Assembly (NCBI RefSeq): GCF_036320965.1
Contig: NC_092281.1
Coordinates: 11,608,719-11,672,718, forward strand
Direction: 5' to 3'
Length of the DNA: 64,000 nucleotides
Origin: Panulirus ornatus
Taxonomy: Eukaryota; Arthropoda; Malacostraca; Decapoda; Palinuridae
Below, one piece after another: positions 11,356-27,050 of the stretch; positions within the stretch are counted from its first letter, which is position 1; each line of letters starts with the position of its first letter. The notes under the pieces were generated by a model. The model was not told the origin of the DNA and made no database searches. It saw nothing but the letters and a program-made list of their open reading frames with translations. Both the position numbers and the translations under genes were made by a program.

Positions 11356-11358
<3 letters not shown>

Positions 11359-11416
<58 letters not shown>
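11359..11416. repeat. (AT)n microsatellite
   Basis: Pure AT run of about 58 bases. Confidence 0.97.
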
Positions 11417-11417
<1 letters not shown>

Positions 11418-11723
11418 CTGGAAGTCCCTGTAGGTCGTCTCTTGATCAAGGGCGCTGGTAGCTGGGATTTGGGTGGGTGAGGGTCGGACGTCCTCACCCT
11501 TCCCCACCCACGATGATCATAAGGCGTCTGTGTACTCTTAACTCCCCTCCCTCCCGGCCGGCTGAGACCAGCTCTGTCATTGGTCTGGTGTGGTAGGCTC
11601 AGTGTGGGCACAACACCCACCCCGACCAGGACCAGGCTGGAGCAGCCACCAGGCCGCCACCAGTGGTATGTGTGGTGTACCCCCTGACCCCTAAGCTACC
11701 CTCCAGCCTACACCAACCCAGTC

Positions 11724-11726
<3 letters not shown>

Positions 11727-11791
<65 letters not shown>
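11727..11791. repeat. (TA)n microsatellite
   Basis: Pure TA run of about 65 bases. Confidence 0.97.
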
Positions 11792-11794
<3 letters not shown>

Positions 11795-11974
11795 TATTTA
11801 TTTATTATTCATAAATATCGCTAGAGCTCGGTGTTAGGGATATGATCTCCGAATATCGCCTGTATGAGGTTAAACGTAGCAGGTGAACATGAAGAATTTA
11901 CCCCATTGATATTATTTGCATGACGTTCAGGATGTAACGTGTTAACATCACCAGGACAGTGGTGTGAGTTTAAC

Positions 11975-11976
<2 letters not shown>

Positions 11977-12042
<66 letters not shown>
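11977..12042. repeat. (AT)n microsatellite
   Basis: Pure AT run of about 66 bases. Confidence 0.97.
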
Positions 12043-12044
<2 letters not shown>

Positions 12045-12893
12045 CTTGCAGTGGGTTATTACCCTTACTTGGCTGGAGGTCACAGTGTGATTCGCCGTCA
12101 TGCAAGGACACTGGAAAACCGACTAATTATGTAATTCTAAGAATATCTTCCTTGCCAGAGAGATTGTGGGTTGCAGATAGAGCCTATCATCATAAATGTG
12201 GACAACCATTCACAATAAATAATATTACGTCTCTGCCTGACGTATGAAAATGGTCGTTTTGGCCAACCATTGGTTTCTTGTCTTGCGTCAGCCGGCAACA
12301 AACATATAATCATTTGTATAAAATTTTGCCAACAACAATTGTACTGGACGGAGGAAAAATTCTCGGTTTTATTTTAGTGGAACCCACAGCGTCTCATGCA
12401 ATGAAGACATCTTTGAAACCTGTTTGAACAGAATAATTCATAAACTCGGTTATCTATTCTTCCCTCCGCTACCTCAGCCAGCCAAGCATAGACCTCCATA
12501 CCGGTAGCTCACCAGCCACTTGCCAACCAGCTTTCTGGTCCGCCTCCTCAAAAACTCGTCTTAACATGAATGACCTTATTTTTTTTTTTTTGACCTTAGG
12601 GGATGAAATTATAACGGCGCCAGCGCACTATAACACATCTAGTTTACTTTTACAGTTATGATTTTAGAACAGAATGTGTCATGTTAGGTAGAGTTGTAAC
12701 AATAGGACTGAATCATCATTGGTAACCTTTGAAATTGAATTCATGATCAAAGCTTGATAAGGCAAAGATATTGTACATCCCCTGATGTGACGTGGCTTCC
12801 AGCTGTTACAATGTCCATTCTTCCTTCCTTTGTCGTAACATAAAAGAGCGGCAGCGTTAGCCAGTACACTAGTGCATAGGCTATTTCTTGTTA

Positions 12894-12894
<1 letters not shown>
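12043..12894. other. Gene-free unique sequence
   Basis: No exon-like open frame, RNA gene or repeat family recognised. Contains an 11-T run near 12,580. Confidence 0.45.

Positions 12895-12966
<72 letters not shown>
12895..12966. repeat. (AT)n microsatellite
   Basis: AT run of about 70 bases with one G near its end. Confidence 0.97.
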
Positions 12967-12973
<7 letters not shown>

Positions 12974-13288
12974 TGAAAAGTTGCCGTACGTTAGTTCAGT
13001 ATGAATCACGTATACGCAAGGTCTGGCTGGTACCACGAGCCATCACCAGGGTCCGACTGCGTTCAGGGTCCACCTCCAAATATTGATTGATATCCAGCAT
13101 TTTACCGCAGCCGTTTCCCTGGGGTTTACTTGTTGTGTAGGAGACTTCCCGGTGATCCAAGATGGTAGGGTCATCTACTGTCCTACAGCGTTTTCCTTTT
13201 ATTTCGGTGATGGTCAAGCAGAATCCACAATCGTTGGTGTAATGCAAACTCCTCACACGTGCAGATCCGCTGCCACGTGCGTGCGTAG

Positions 13289-13314
13289 TTAGTGTGTGTG
13301 TGTGTGTGTGTGTG
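13289..13314. repeat. (GT)n microsatellite
   Basis: GT run of about 25 bases. Confidence 0.95.
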
Positions 13315-13788
13315 AGTTGCGTACGTCCGGCAGCGGGGACTGGTTGGAGAGCGGGAGAACTGTCGTACGCATGTCTACGGCCGCAACACACACGTTCACA
13401 GTGAGTCACTGCTGCGTGGAGACAGCGTTACATAAGGTGTTGAAGCATAAACATGAGCTCTTTTTAACCTTTGTCTTGGACACATGTAACGCCAAGCCAC
13501 TCATGCAGCGCCAGATGTTGCCTTTATTTCATTACGTCTTTGGAATTTTTACCTGTGTATAACATTTCAACTTCGAAATTAAAGCACTTTCAAAAGAGTC
13601 TCCATTTGCTTCAGGGTTAGTTTCTAGGAAACTCCCAGTTTTTCTGAAGACTTCTGCAGCCAAAGGCAGCGCTACTTCCAGTAGCAGGGAAATGTAGCCT
13701 GTTATCGCAAGGATAGTCTCACCAGAGGTGACTTTTCACTCGCGGTATTTCTTCGAGTAGACGGAGTCAGGTAAGAAACACAAACATG

Positions 13789-13791
<3 letters not shown>

Positions 13792-13870
<79 letters not shown>
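13792..13870. repeat. (AT)n microsatellite
   Basis: Pure AT run of about 79 bases. Confidence 0.97.
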
Positions 13871-13873
<3 letters not shown>

Positions 13874-16197
13874 CAAAACCGAGAAACTTTATACAGTGAC
13901 TCGCCACGTCACATACAGTATTAGGATATCAGAGGACAGTTTACGTGAAGACTGTAACCAAATGAATGTCAAGTTCTTATCTGTGCCAATGTATGGAGGT
14001 CAGACATATAATGAGATGCCACTAATATTTATGAGGGTGTTTTGTGAAGTTGACGCGGAGGACCGACCTGGACTAGAGATAGCAGAAGCGACTTATCGCC
14101 ATGACGACCCAGGGGATGCCATCTTGGCGAGTGGGAAATTAACAGACATGCTTTGAGAACGAGCTGGCACCGGGTCCTGTAGATAGTCGAGAAAGGTAAC
14201 GATGTTATGAGATTGCGTCCTGTTCATCAGGGGATGAAAGCCCACAAAAAAGGGAATATTGTTTGAGGTTTTATGGGATTATCATAGCATCTCCAAATAG
14301 CCTACCTGGTCAACCTTGTATATTCTTACATTGTGTTGCTTTTTCAAGATCCTTCCATGTTTGATGTTTCATGCTATACCGTGCATAGGAGGATGTCATA
14401 TCCCGAGTTTTCCCTGGCTGTGGAGGATGACAATATCTGATTCATCATGTGCAGCAACTGTAGCAAATATTGACTATAAAACAATATAAAGTCGGATTGA
14501 TCTTACGCCCGCCACGGTCGCATGATCAGCGACTCACACGTGTTTATGGATTCAGTACTTGACCTATAAATGCTTATCATCGCTATGAGCTGCTTTAATG
14601 TGATGTGTCATTCGCTTGCTGTGAAACACACATACTTAAGAAATATGCCTAGGTGTGCGTTGCTCCTTAATACTGGTATACAGGGTGCAGTGTGAAGGGC
14701 AGTAGGAGCTGAGGACTGTGGTGCCAAGCGTGAGAGGTGGCAACACCTGTAAGGACGGCAGCCCATTTATCTCATTGTTGGTTGAGGTCAGGCTCTCCAA
14801 CCTCTGTAATAAACCACTGAAAACCCTGTCCGGTTTACTTGCATGACTATCAACTCCGTTGCTGTTGTCAAATACCATCCATTTATATATATAAATCGTG
14901 TGAATAGTGACACCATCGTTCACGCCAGTGGGAGGGCCGTTAAATACAAGACAGAGAGGGAGAGGCTTACGTAAGACTGTAAGTGCATGATGTTGCATCG
15001 GTATAGTAAGGCCGGTTGTCATACAAATACCGACTAACAGAACATACCACCACAGCCCCGTCCCTCATGTTTCATGTGTTTGTCATCACCTTGACTGGGG
15101 ACATTAGCCAGTACTAGGGAGGGCATTCAAGTCATCAGATGGAAGGACCAATGAGAGGGCGTGGGGGTTATGCGGTTGGCTCCGCCCCACCATGGCTGCC
15201 TGGCCGTGATGTAGGCTGGGGCTCATCGCTTCTTCCCAGTCGGCCGGCGACACCGTTCGTTTAAGGACGTGTGCACAAGTCCAGCTCTGGTCGCTCCTGA
15301 ACTCTGCAACACACACACACACAAGTACTGTGGACTTTAAATAAGTGTTCTAAGTGAAGCTGTTTGCACCTTGAGTCAACTTGTTTCATTGAGAGTATTT
15401 TGTGAAACTAGTGCCGTATGTGTTGTTTTGTGGGTTGGATGCGTGTGAATCGTTCCGAGACAGGTGTGAGTGGAGGTGGCAAGCCAGATTTGGATGGTTG
15501 TAAGACCATAGTGAAGGTAAAGTGAGGAATTTCCTGTAGATCCTGCATTATCGCACCGCCAGCGGTAGGAGGGAGCGTGGTGGCCACTCACATGTTGTGA
15601 TATCCAGGTTGAGCTGGTGACAAGTTTCGTTCTCTCGACGTTTTTAAACGATGTGAATGTCGTGATTACAGCCGAGAAACTAATCTAGGCTAAATTATAG
15701 GGTGGAAAACAGAGTATCCGGTTCCGTAGTATGTTTTACTAGTGTAGTTTTGCCCTTTAACTGAAAAGTGACTATCCCTTACGTTGTTCTGTCAATGATA
15801 CTCCGCTGGTGTGAAGTGGAATTGCTTTGTGTTCGTTATCTTGAATGTATCTGTTACAAGGAAAGGTCATCTGTACTTTGAAATGTCAAGTACAGTGGCC
15901 GGTGAGGGTTACAACAATCTCAGACCGCGTAATCCTACCCGAGGGTTGGTCGATTGGTGGAGCTAGAGTAATCTTGGCAACTTGTTTACAGTCCGTTTTA
16001 TATTTCATTCGGAAATTTGTATATGATAAACAAATATTCTTAAGTTGCACAAATTTTAGGTTACCAGGTACATTTTGTAACATTAGTATGGGCTTGTTTA
16101 TACCAACATTAGGACGGAAACTGAAAAAAAATGTTTGTCTTTAAGAACCCATTCTCTGTGAACTAGGAGCTTCGTTATAGTGAATGGCTGGGACAGG
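13871..16197. other. Gene-free unique sequence, possible 5' flank of glycogenin
   Basis: Only short open frames without recognisable motifs. An 86-codon frame at 13,896-14,156 has balanced composition but no splice sites or family resemblance that I can name. The sequence from about 15,000 is less repeat-laden and somewhat GC-richer than its surroundings, which would suit a promoter region, but I see no clear core promoter element. Confidence 0.35.
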
Positions 16198-16260
16198 ATG
16201 GACTCGGAAGACTTCGACGAAATTACTCGTTCAACTGACGTCGACACAGTCGTTCCAAAG
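16198..16260 (+). CDS. Candidate first coding exon (low confidence)
   Basis: An ATG with A at -3 and G at +4, a good initiation context, opens a 21-codon frame reading MDSEDFDEITRSTDVDTVVPK. It ends at AAG|GTAGCT, a moderate splice donor in phase 0. If it were spliced to the second possible acceptor of the first recognised glycogenin exon (before 27,956), the frame would continue into [11 protein letters not shown]. Glycogenins usually have only a few residues before that strand, and the more usual acceptor at 27,948 would put this exon out of frame. It may belong to glycogenin, to another transcript, or be chance. Confidence 0.2.
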
Positions 16261-17580
16261 GTAGCTAGTCACTGTAACCTTAAGCTGCCGGAGTCCGGTA
16301 GCACTGTATATTACCTGTATTTGACATTCGGGTTGCGTATCGGTCTCCTTCTTACATAAATATGTGACTGAAATGATAGTTAAGCAGATGCTTGGTCCCT
16401 GGATTCGTTTTGGCAAACGGAGGAACAAGTTAGTCGAGTAAGGAACGAGGCATGCAACCAAATTCGTAAATGCCGGCTGGCGTAATCCCCAGTAGCTAGG
16501 CGAGGTGGGGAGCAGGCAGGTACAGAGCTGGTGTGCTGGCGGAGCCGCTAATAGCCTCAGTAAGAATGAGGAAAGTGCGTGTTGGGGTGACCGTGGAGGA
16601 AGCTGCCAACACGGGCGTGGCCTTGGGTAGCTTGGCGGCGGAGCGCGAGGCAAGACTACCGCAGAAACCTTTTCCTGTATGCATCCCTGTCACGCTCTAG
16701 GGTTGTACCCGGTCTGACATGCTTCATATAGTGCCAGATATGATTGGCCATGGTTAAATACTATATCTGTATTAATGAATCTGACTGCTACACGTGGACA
16801 AAACCTTGCACACGTGGCTGATAAAGAATTCACTTAATATAGTAAATAGAAGCTAACGTTACCTGTGGGAGCCATTTAAGATTTTCGTATGAGCTCAAAG
16901 ATATATTTACCTTAAAGGCCCGAGGTTCCTGGTCCATAGTAGAGATTATCCGGTTTGTGTAAATTGTATAATTCCCATTGGCCAGACCAGGTGTTGGGAC
17001 GACGTGTGTTCACAGGTGTTGTCTGTCGCCCAGCCAGTAGGGGAGTCGTGTCCGGCAGTATAATGAGGCTCTAGTTTCCTTACTGCGTATTTGTCAGTAT
17101 TTTGTCAGTACACAAGGGAACGTATGAGCTGCACACGCTTGTTCAATCCTTGGCAGTTTGCTCTGACGCCAGATAGTAAGGCGTGAACTCGTTTGTGGCC
17201 AAACTTGGCCATCAGCTTTATAATGTGAACGTTCCGACGTCACGCGCCCAGCCTAGTTCGGGTGTGGCGTGCGGGCGGGGATTATGTTTTATTACCCGTT
17301 ATCCTCCGGCAACTCCTCCTCTGTCGGCACAGAATATCTGGTGTTGAATTCAGATACGGCCTGGGTGTTATTGTTTGTCAGTAGTAAAGGCTTCTTCCGT
17401 AGTTCATCATTGTTTACTCGTGGTTCAGAGAGTAACGTTCCTAGTGTCTTGATAGTTTATCAGTCATTTTTCGTACATATTTGCCATTTCCCTCTTTAGC
17501 GAGGTAACATCAAGAACAGAACTGAGCCTTCGAGGGAAAATTTTCATTCAGCACCCTTCTCTGTACACTTTGGAAAAGTA
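16261..17580. other. Gene-free unique sequence
   Basis: A 44-codon frame starting near 16,566 and a few similar short frames are present without motif or splice support. I see no repeats. Confidence 0.4.
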
Positions 17581-17582
17581 CA

Positions 17583-19604
<2,022 letters not shown>

Positions 19605-19671
<67 letters not shown>
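19605..19671. repeat. (TA)n microsatellite
   Basis: Pure TA run of about 67 bases. Confidence 0.97.
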
Positions 19672-19673
<2 letters not shown>

Positions 19674-22600
19674 TGTTTGGTCACGTTTTTAAAATTTCAT
19701 CTGGTCACGAGTTCAGCCCCACCAAGGACTGAGGACTTTGCTTCGCTTTCTCAACCCTCACTGTGCCTACGAATAGGAAGTTCGTTTCATTCAGACACCG
19801 TCTTTGAGTGTCTGATCCGGTCTTCTGTGTGTGGGACGCCGAGCGCTCATATTGGGGTCTGTTGGGGGAGGGGGGGGGGTAGCTCAGTGCCGCGTGTTTT
19901 GTCTGGTGAAGCTGACGACGTGGATAGTTTAAAGCCAATTGTTGCCCTCTTCAGTCTCCTGCTTTCCTTTAAATGTTGACCCAGGGCCTATATACTCTCC
20001 ACTGCTAGGGACTGGTGACTGTGGGATTAGGTTAGCTAGGTCCAAAGGTCCCATTTATGTACACTATCCTGGTGAGTGTGGGGTCACCTCGGGGCCGTTA
20101 TTCACGGCAGCTGACCACTTACTTGGCGAGGAACCCATGCCTTTCCTGCTGACCTCGGGGTTTAACTTTGGGTGGCGTTACTCTTCGCATGTGACTGGTT
20201 AGCGATGAACTGCGTCTTCTGCAACTAATCATGGAGCTAGTACTGGTCACGTCTTCAACTCAGGATCACTTTGTTCTTCCACAGCTGACCACGAATGCAA
20301 CCGGACAGGATGTGGTCCCTTGCTGCAGGTTACAAAGGTTACCACTTAGCGAGAGGCGTGACTGGTTGGCTGTGCGACTCTGGTGTAACAGGAAAGTAGA
20401 TAGACGAGACAGACGGCGGGAAATGACCAGACCTACCAACTTTCACACGAGAAGCAGGACAAGTTTTGTTATCCGTGGGGTATACCTTCTCGGTGAACGG
20501 AGTCGGCCTGCTCTGCCTTGGCAAATGAACTTTACCATATAAATATGGCTCCATATACAGCCATATTCGTGCACTGAAAATGCCTGGCTGGGAAGGTTGG
20601 TCATATGAATTGAAGTTTTTAAAGTCGTATATGATTATCATCTTGACCGTTTCATTAGGTTGGTTCTAGCCATAGGAAAGGTAATAATGCAAGTACGTTC
20701 CCAGGTGATTTACAATGCCACTTGAAGTAATAAGGTAGTGCTAATGGCATTGTAAACATTATGCAGTAGTGGCAAGATGGTAGGCTCTTTCGAGCTAGGC
20801 TATCTTGCACTAATTTTAAGATTCGAGTATGCTTTACTGTATGTGTTATGTGGTTGTCCTTTCAATCTCTCTCATTCGGAATTTAGATACCCTTCATGAA
20901 ATTTGCTTCTGATGGCAATGTCGACGTTCATACACATGTCGTTTGTCGGTACGGCATCTGTTGCAAGCCGTGCGTATGACCGTCTTGGATAACTCCTGAA
21001 ACATAAGCAGCTACAAGGCTGAGGAAGGACGAGAAAATTAGTGTATGTATTTTAGGAATTTTTTATTGTAATTATCTTCAGTGCGCTTATAAAACCTTGC
21101 CTGGGTTATACGCATGTGAACTGACAACTAGTATATGGGACTTCACTGAAACATTCATATCGAGATGCCCCCAAACTAAAAGCAATTCTGTATGTTGTTT
21201 TATCGGGGCCAAGGATGTAAGAATAGAATACGAGCAGTACATTCGCCTCCGCATATTGACCGTGTGTGTGACCCTTGATTGTCACGATATTATGAATGAA
21301 AGTTTACCTGAACTAGTTACTGAATCCTGGCATGGCTGAAAGTGATCCAGTAGTACGAAATTCTGACCGTGTGCATTAGAAAGTTTGTACGATCATTGGC
21401 TCTGAGTATTCATGGGTTTTTATCTTAACTGTGCGAGGATACTAAATATATCGATGGCGGTAGTGTGAAAGTGAGGTTGACTTGGCTCGCTCATACCCCG
21501 AGCTTTACGTAAGCTCCGGCCTGAAGTTTTCTGTCATCGCTAAATCGGCCATGTTTTCGATCATACTAGTATGTTTTTGTGCTTTGTTTGAATGTATGTA
21601 AAGAACATATTCAGGCACGTTCGTATTTAGTGCTTCCATTCTTATACATTACTAATCTAGATAGATTCATGCGTATTTCCATACTTATGTATTCAACCTG
21701 ATCTGTAGCTAATCGTGGATTATATTGAAAGGTACTTTGAAATAAGAAATCTAGGGTGCTGTAACGAGGAACCTTGGTCCTGTTACCGACCTGGACCAGT
21801 CGAGCTAGCCGTAACCCCGTGCCCTTCTATGGACTACTCTGAGGGCAGGTGGGCGAATGTGCTCTTACATAGTAAAGTTGAGCAGGTGTGACTTGCCGCA
21901 CGTGTGACTTTAAGATAAACTTTATTTTTCTATAATCTAAATTAGACGAATTGTTTAAAGCAGTTATTGTTTTAGGCTGAATTATAGAGTTTTTGATGCT
22001 TCAGTTTGATGCACACGTAAGTTTAGAGCATGGTAGTTAAAAGTAATGGTAGTAAAATAATAATTGAATCATGTTTAGTTAGGCTGAAAGTGGAGAAAAT
22101 AACTACTACAGGACAAACATTAAGTATTGATGTTCAAGCCCCTGTTGACTCGCACTGGATGTGGTTTAAGATGTGTACTTCTTTGTCGTAGCACGCATGA
22201 TTTTTTTTTTCAATCCTAAATTTTTTCCTTTACCTAAATTAGCTTGTACTGATGTTTCCCTGAACTGATGGAGTACAAGACTTTCTCAAGAATTTGGGTA
22301 GCAGAAGTTGTGTTAACTAGAGTTCAAAAGCACTAGACCGCGTCTGATACCAATTCAGTACACGTACTGAACGAGATGTTGCCACACTTGTACACTACGT
22401 GTACTTCATCTGTATGATCTCCACCCACCCCAATATGTTTTTGTACTTCTTTTCTGTAATATCTCGTTTTTCCTGACGCGCATTTCTAGAAAGACCCGAG
22501 TGTCATGACTCGTCTCTTATCTCTTGTGATAACTGACTGGTCACACTACGGCAGTTGAAGTGATTAGGTGGCACTGAGATAAGCCTAAACGGCCTTGTAG

Positions 22601-23695
22601 ACATTATCCCATCTACTTAAGTAACTTTTAACACTGATCTCGGGTGCGAGTGATGCCTGGGGCAATACTAAAATCAGACGAAGTGGCATCTGTCACGACT
22701 TTAATGGTCTAGTTTGCACGGGGTGACGAAGCTGTCTATTCTTGCTGGAGGCCTCTTTTTTTTTTTTTTCTTTCTTTTTACTGAGCGTATTACCTTAGGC
22801 TGCGTTGCCTTGGCCATCATACCTGATCCTTTAGGCATATATCTCCACTTTTGCCTTTTTTTTAGTTGTTGGTCTTGCGTAAGTGTTGCACCTCTCAGCA
22901 TTTTTGTTACAAGTGTTTAGATAATGTTGACATAGAAATCGAAGACTTTATTTAAGTTAAATTATACTGAATGCCAATTAGGAGTATCTTCCTTGACGTG
23001 CGAGTAACATAGACTTTTATGGAGAATCTTACGAAGTATTTGATTTTCATATGTAATTAGTCTTTAATATGGCATTGTCCAGAATGTTTAAGTACTTAAC
23101 ACTTTGAGATTGCTATTAGATACACAGCAGTGAACTTCTGCCCTCTACCGTAGAAGGGGAACAACGAAAGCTGGGTCGACCTTGGACAACTTTGCAGGTA
23201 CAAGCTACTGTTTAAACCCGTCATTGCCTTTGTGTCGATACACTAGGACGTCATTCGTGATTAAGTGGAGGCTTGATCGATGTTTTGGTCATAATTAAAC
23301 AGGTTCCTGAAGAATTGGCATGTCAGTCGAGTTGCCAAGACGTGCGACACTTGCTTATGTAACACTGCCCGATAAGCAAGGTGGAGTTCTTGTTAGCGGG
23401 GTCCTTCAGTGCGTCATTGTCTGGTACCACTTGAGTTGTGGCCTCTTACATAACTCACTCCTCTTGTGTATTTGGAAATTTTCTGGTTATTTAAGAGCGT
23501 CCTTCAGATGCTGGATGAACAGAATTATCTGCGTTTCATTAATCTTTTGTAGATAGGGTTTAAAAATTGATTTTTATTTTTTCGACAGGAAATTCTGATT
23601 GTATATCTCGTTCTTGTCAAACGTAGATCGTGGAGTTCTAAAGCAAGGCAAGGTTCGTTTTCATGTTTACCCAAAGTGCACCAGATGAAATGGTG

Positions 23696-23698
<3 letters not shown>
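19672..23698. other. Gene-free unique sequence
   Basis: Frames up to 103 codons are present (for example 20,231-20,542) but lack recognisable motifs, splice context or support in overlapping frames. Poly-T runs occur near 22,200 and 22,755. I recognise no element here. Confidence 0.4.

Positions 23699-23754
<56 letters not shown>
23699..23754. repeat. (TA)n microsatellite
   Basis: Pure AT/TA run of about 55 bases. About 95 bases downstream lies a T9-G12 tract (23,849-23,869). Confidence 0.97.
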
Positions 23755-23758
<4 letters not shown>

Positions 23759-24417
23759 GTGTGTACTCGGTTTACGAATCCGCACTGTTTAAATGCAAGG
23801 ACGTAAATTTGCCTTTTTTCAGTGCGCGCGCGCTTGTGTGTGTGGGGGTTTTTTTTTGGGGGGGGGGGGACAAATTGTAAAAGACGATATTTCCGATTTT
23901 ATATTGGTTATTTTGTGTTGCTTAATTTTGACAGTTTGCTGTGATTTATGTAACGAGCTGACTTTAAATTTAATAGTTTTGGAGCAATTTTACGTGAATG
24001 TATTTTCGAGGCTTAACCCCTAACTCGTATCTCTTAGATATGACTTGCAGTTGAATTCTGTGTAGTCCATGAAATCCACTCGATACAGGCAACGTAAAAA
24101 ATGGTTCAGACTGAGATTTTGGATACCACGTTTTTCCCAGAAACAAAAACGAGATTACGGATACCACATTCTCATGAAGAAAAGCACTACTTGCAAAAAT
24201 AAATTCTGTAAATTAGCTACTTTCAAGTATAATTTATGCAAAGATAGGGTACGGTACCTTCATTAACAAGTGGATTGTTGGTTAAAGTTTGCATGGTTCG
24301 ACTCGGAGGCAGGTACTAAGTCGACAGCTCAAGTAACATGTGGTTCTAGGTTACCCCCATCCTGCTGCCATTGTACAATTCTATCCTGCTAAAATGGTAG
24401 GAATGTCTCTTCTTCTA

Positions 24418-24506
24418 CTAGCTGAACTTTGTCTAATTACCAGCCAACCACACACTCCATGACTAGCTGAACTTTGTCTAATTACCAGCCAACCACACAC
24501 TCCATG
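24418..24506 (+). repeat. 45-bp tandem duplication
   Basis: CTAGCTGAACTTTGTCTAAT and the next 25 bases are repeated exactly once, at 24,418 and 24,463. It appears to be a recent local duplication. Confidence 0.95.
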
Positions 24507-25600
24507 TTTGGCTATGTCTGGTCTGGCCTGTGGCCGGAGCTGGACGGACGTTTGGTTGCCTCTGCGACGAAACTGTTGTGTGGGTAATGCACTTGTTAAG
24601 AATGGGAGTCTTTTGCAGGCGTGAAGATTATGTTGCATATTTATTGTAGTATTAACCCCCTGTTGTTTTATGGGCGATACGTCGCACCCGTGATGGTTGT
24701 GCACAAATATGATTGATGGCAAACCTGCCCAGCTGGTCCAGAGGCTGAAGAGGAGTCTTTTGTCTCTGAATCGACTGCCCGCATTCTTGGTGATGTATTT
24801 GATGCCCATTTCCTGGGTGTATGGCTGTTGTTAGGAAGGGGGTCGTGAAGGGCCGAGTGACCCATGCCTTTAATGGCCACACCCCAGCAGCACACATGGC
24901 GCCAGGACTAAGATATAGTGCCGTCATATGGTGTATGGTGGGGGAGTGATAAGACTCGTATATTTAGTATGGTTGCTTTAAAAGACTTCGCTTTTTGGAA
25001 TTCTATTAAGGATAAATATGGTTGACCTTGCGAAAAGTTCCTTGGATGCAACGCGTCCAATATCATCGGTGTTAACACTCATGATTTAGTAAATGTTATT
25101 TTTTTCCTGTATTCTGAGGAGTATACGGTAGCTTATCATTTACTGTGATAGTAAGTTCCCGTATCTTAGAGAGTCGACAGTTGTAAGTTAGGCGTTATAT
25201 AACCTGTTGTTGGTGGGGTGCGTGTTGGGTTTGGCCCGGCGACAGGCTCCCGGTTATATCACCTCGGGAACAGGTTGACAGAATGGAAGATGGATATGGA
25301 AACCAACATGTTAATGTGGTACAGGGGATTAAGGGCCATCTACATCACCTGTGGGTGGCAAGAAGGTCTATCGGCTAGGTAAATTTTGTTTGACGTGAAA
25401 CTTCAAGCGCGGGAGCACTAGTTGCATCCATATGAAGATGAATAGAGAATGTATGTAAAATGATGGAAGATAATTTGCAAAACGGGAAGGTCGTGCTAGT
25501 GGGCAACACTTGGTATGGGACGACTCCTCGGCGCCGGTTGAGGGACGTGAGAAGGGGGGCGCTGGTTGGGCTACCCAACCCAACTATACCCACAAACATC
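24507..25600. other. Gene-free unique sequence
   Basis: No exon-like frame or repeat recognised. It leads into the pyrimidine-rich repeat region. Confidence 0.4.
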
Positions 25601-27050
25601 CTCGCCCTTCCTGTCTACATACCGGCCTACCATAGTAGCCTCGTCCTGTCTGCATCAGTCTACCCCGTCACTGCTCATGTACAGCCTGCCTTCTGCAGCA
25701 TGATTTCTCTGGTTCCTACAACACTACTCTTCCTCATACAAGACGTTCTACAGCAGTGGTTTTCTTTAGTCTTACTCTACAGCTTTGGTCTTCCTTTATT
25801 CCAGCCTATGATTTTTTTTCTTACTCCCTTTACCCCAACCTATTACCATTGTCTTCCTTTATCCTAACCCACAATCTTTATCTTTCCTTTAGTATAACTT
25901 AAACTTCAGTCTTCCTCTTTATCTCGGCCTACATCCGTGGTGGTCTACCCTTTATCCCCACTTACACCATTGGTCTTCCTCCCTGTATCCCAACTCTCAA
26001 TCTTGGTCTTCCCATTATCCCAACTTACAACCTTGTTTCTTCATCCTAACCTATAACCTTGGTATTTATGTGAACCCACAACCTTAGTCTTCCCTTATCC
26101 TAGCCTACAACCTTGGTATCACTTTATCTCAGCCTACAACCTTGTCCTTCCTCCCTTTATCCCATCATACAATCTTGGTCTTCTTCCCTGTCTCATGATC
26201 AATAACTTTACTCTTCCTTTATCCCAACTTACAACATTGGTCCTTATTTCAAACCACAACGTGGTCTTTCTCCTTTTATCCCATTGTACAACCTTGGTTT
26301 TTATATCAAACCACAGCATGGTCTTCCTCCTTTTATCCCAACCTACAACCTTGGACTGTAGCCCACCCCACATTTTTGGTCTTCCTCCCTTTATCCCACA
26401 ACACTGGTCATCCTCCCTCATCCCACTTTACAGCCTTGATCTTTCATCATCCTCATTTCTAATATAATCCTATTGTTACTCCCCATGGCCCAGCTTGCAA
26501 CGCATGATTTACTTCCCATGTCCCAGTCCGCAACCCATAATCTTGCTCCCCACACCCCAGTGCAACCAAGTCTTGATCCCCGTACCCCAGCCTGCAACAC
26601 AGCCTTGTTCCTTATGCCTTGGTTTTAAACCTACAGTCTTGCTTCCCATATCCAAGTCTGCAACCTAAGGTTTTTCTCCCCATGCCCAGACTGTATCCTA
26701 TTTTGCTCCCCCAAACTTGTCTATATTGTATGGTTTTGCTCCTCGTGCATCAGTCTGTAGCCTCAGTACTGTATTCCTCCTTGTATCCCAGTCCTCTACC
26801 TGAGTCCCAGTCCCAGATCACGTTTCCTCTACATACATCCCTAGTTCTGTATTGCTTTCCACATACCCAAGCATATATCATCTGTTCTGTATTACTCTCC
26901 CTTCCCCCCAGCTTGCAACATCAATTCTTTATTGCTCCCAATCTCTGGCATGGAACATAAGTTCTCTTAGTTCCCCATACTCCATCATACATCCTTAGTG
27001 TTGTACCCCATGCCCCAGTGTACAGCTTTAATTTTGCTCCTTCACCTTAG
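25600..27050 (+). repeat. Degenerate pyrimidine-rich minisatellite, about 1.4 kb
   Basis: Phrases such as CTTGGTCTTCC, CTTTATCCCAACCTACAACC and CTTCCTCCCTTTATCCCA recur about every 30-40 bases with heavy drift. The phase is clearest between 25,850 and 26,450, and the motif decays to CCCAGTCTGCAACC-type variants by 27,000. The strand is strongly C/T-rich throughout. Long open frames here are consequences of low A/G content. It sits about 0.9 kb upstream of the first recognised glycogenin exon. Confidence 0.75.

Noticed and set aside
12996..13409. 137-codon minus-strand frame with a His-Thr run
   Set aside because: The run is a (GT)n tract. The remaining sequence has no motif I know and no supporting splice sites, and the opposite strand is also open over part of it.
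13896..14156. 86-codon frame of balanced composition
   Set aside because: No family resemblance or exon signals. It starts just after a long (AT)n tract and could be chance; kept only as a note.
25460..25867. 135-codon hydrophobic, Pro-rich frame
   Set aside because: It runs into the pyrimidine-rich repeat, where stop codons are scarce because A and G are rare on this strand.
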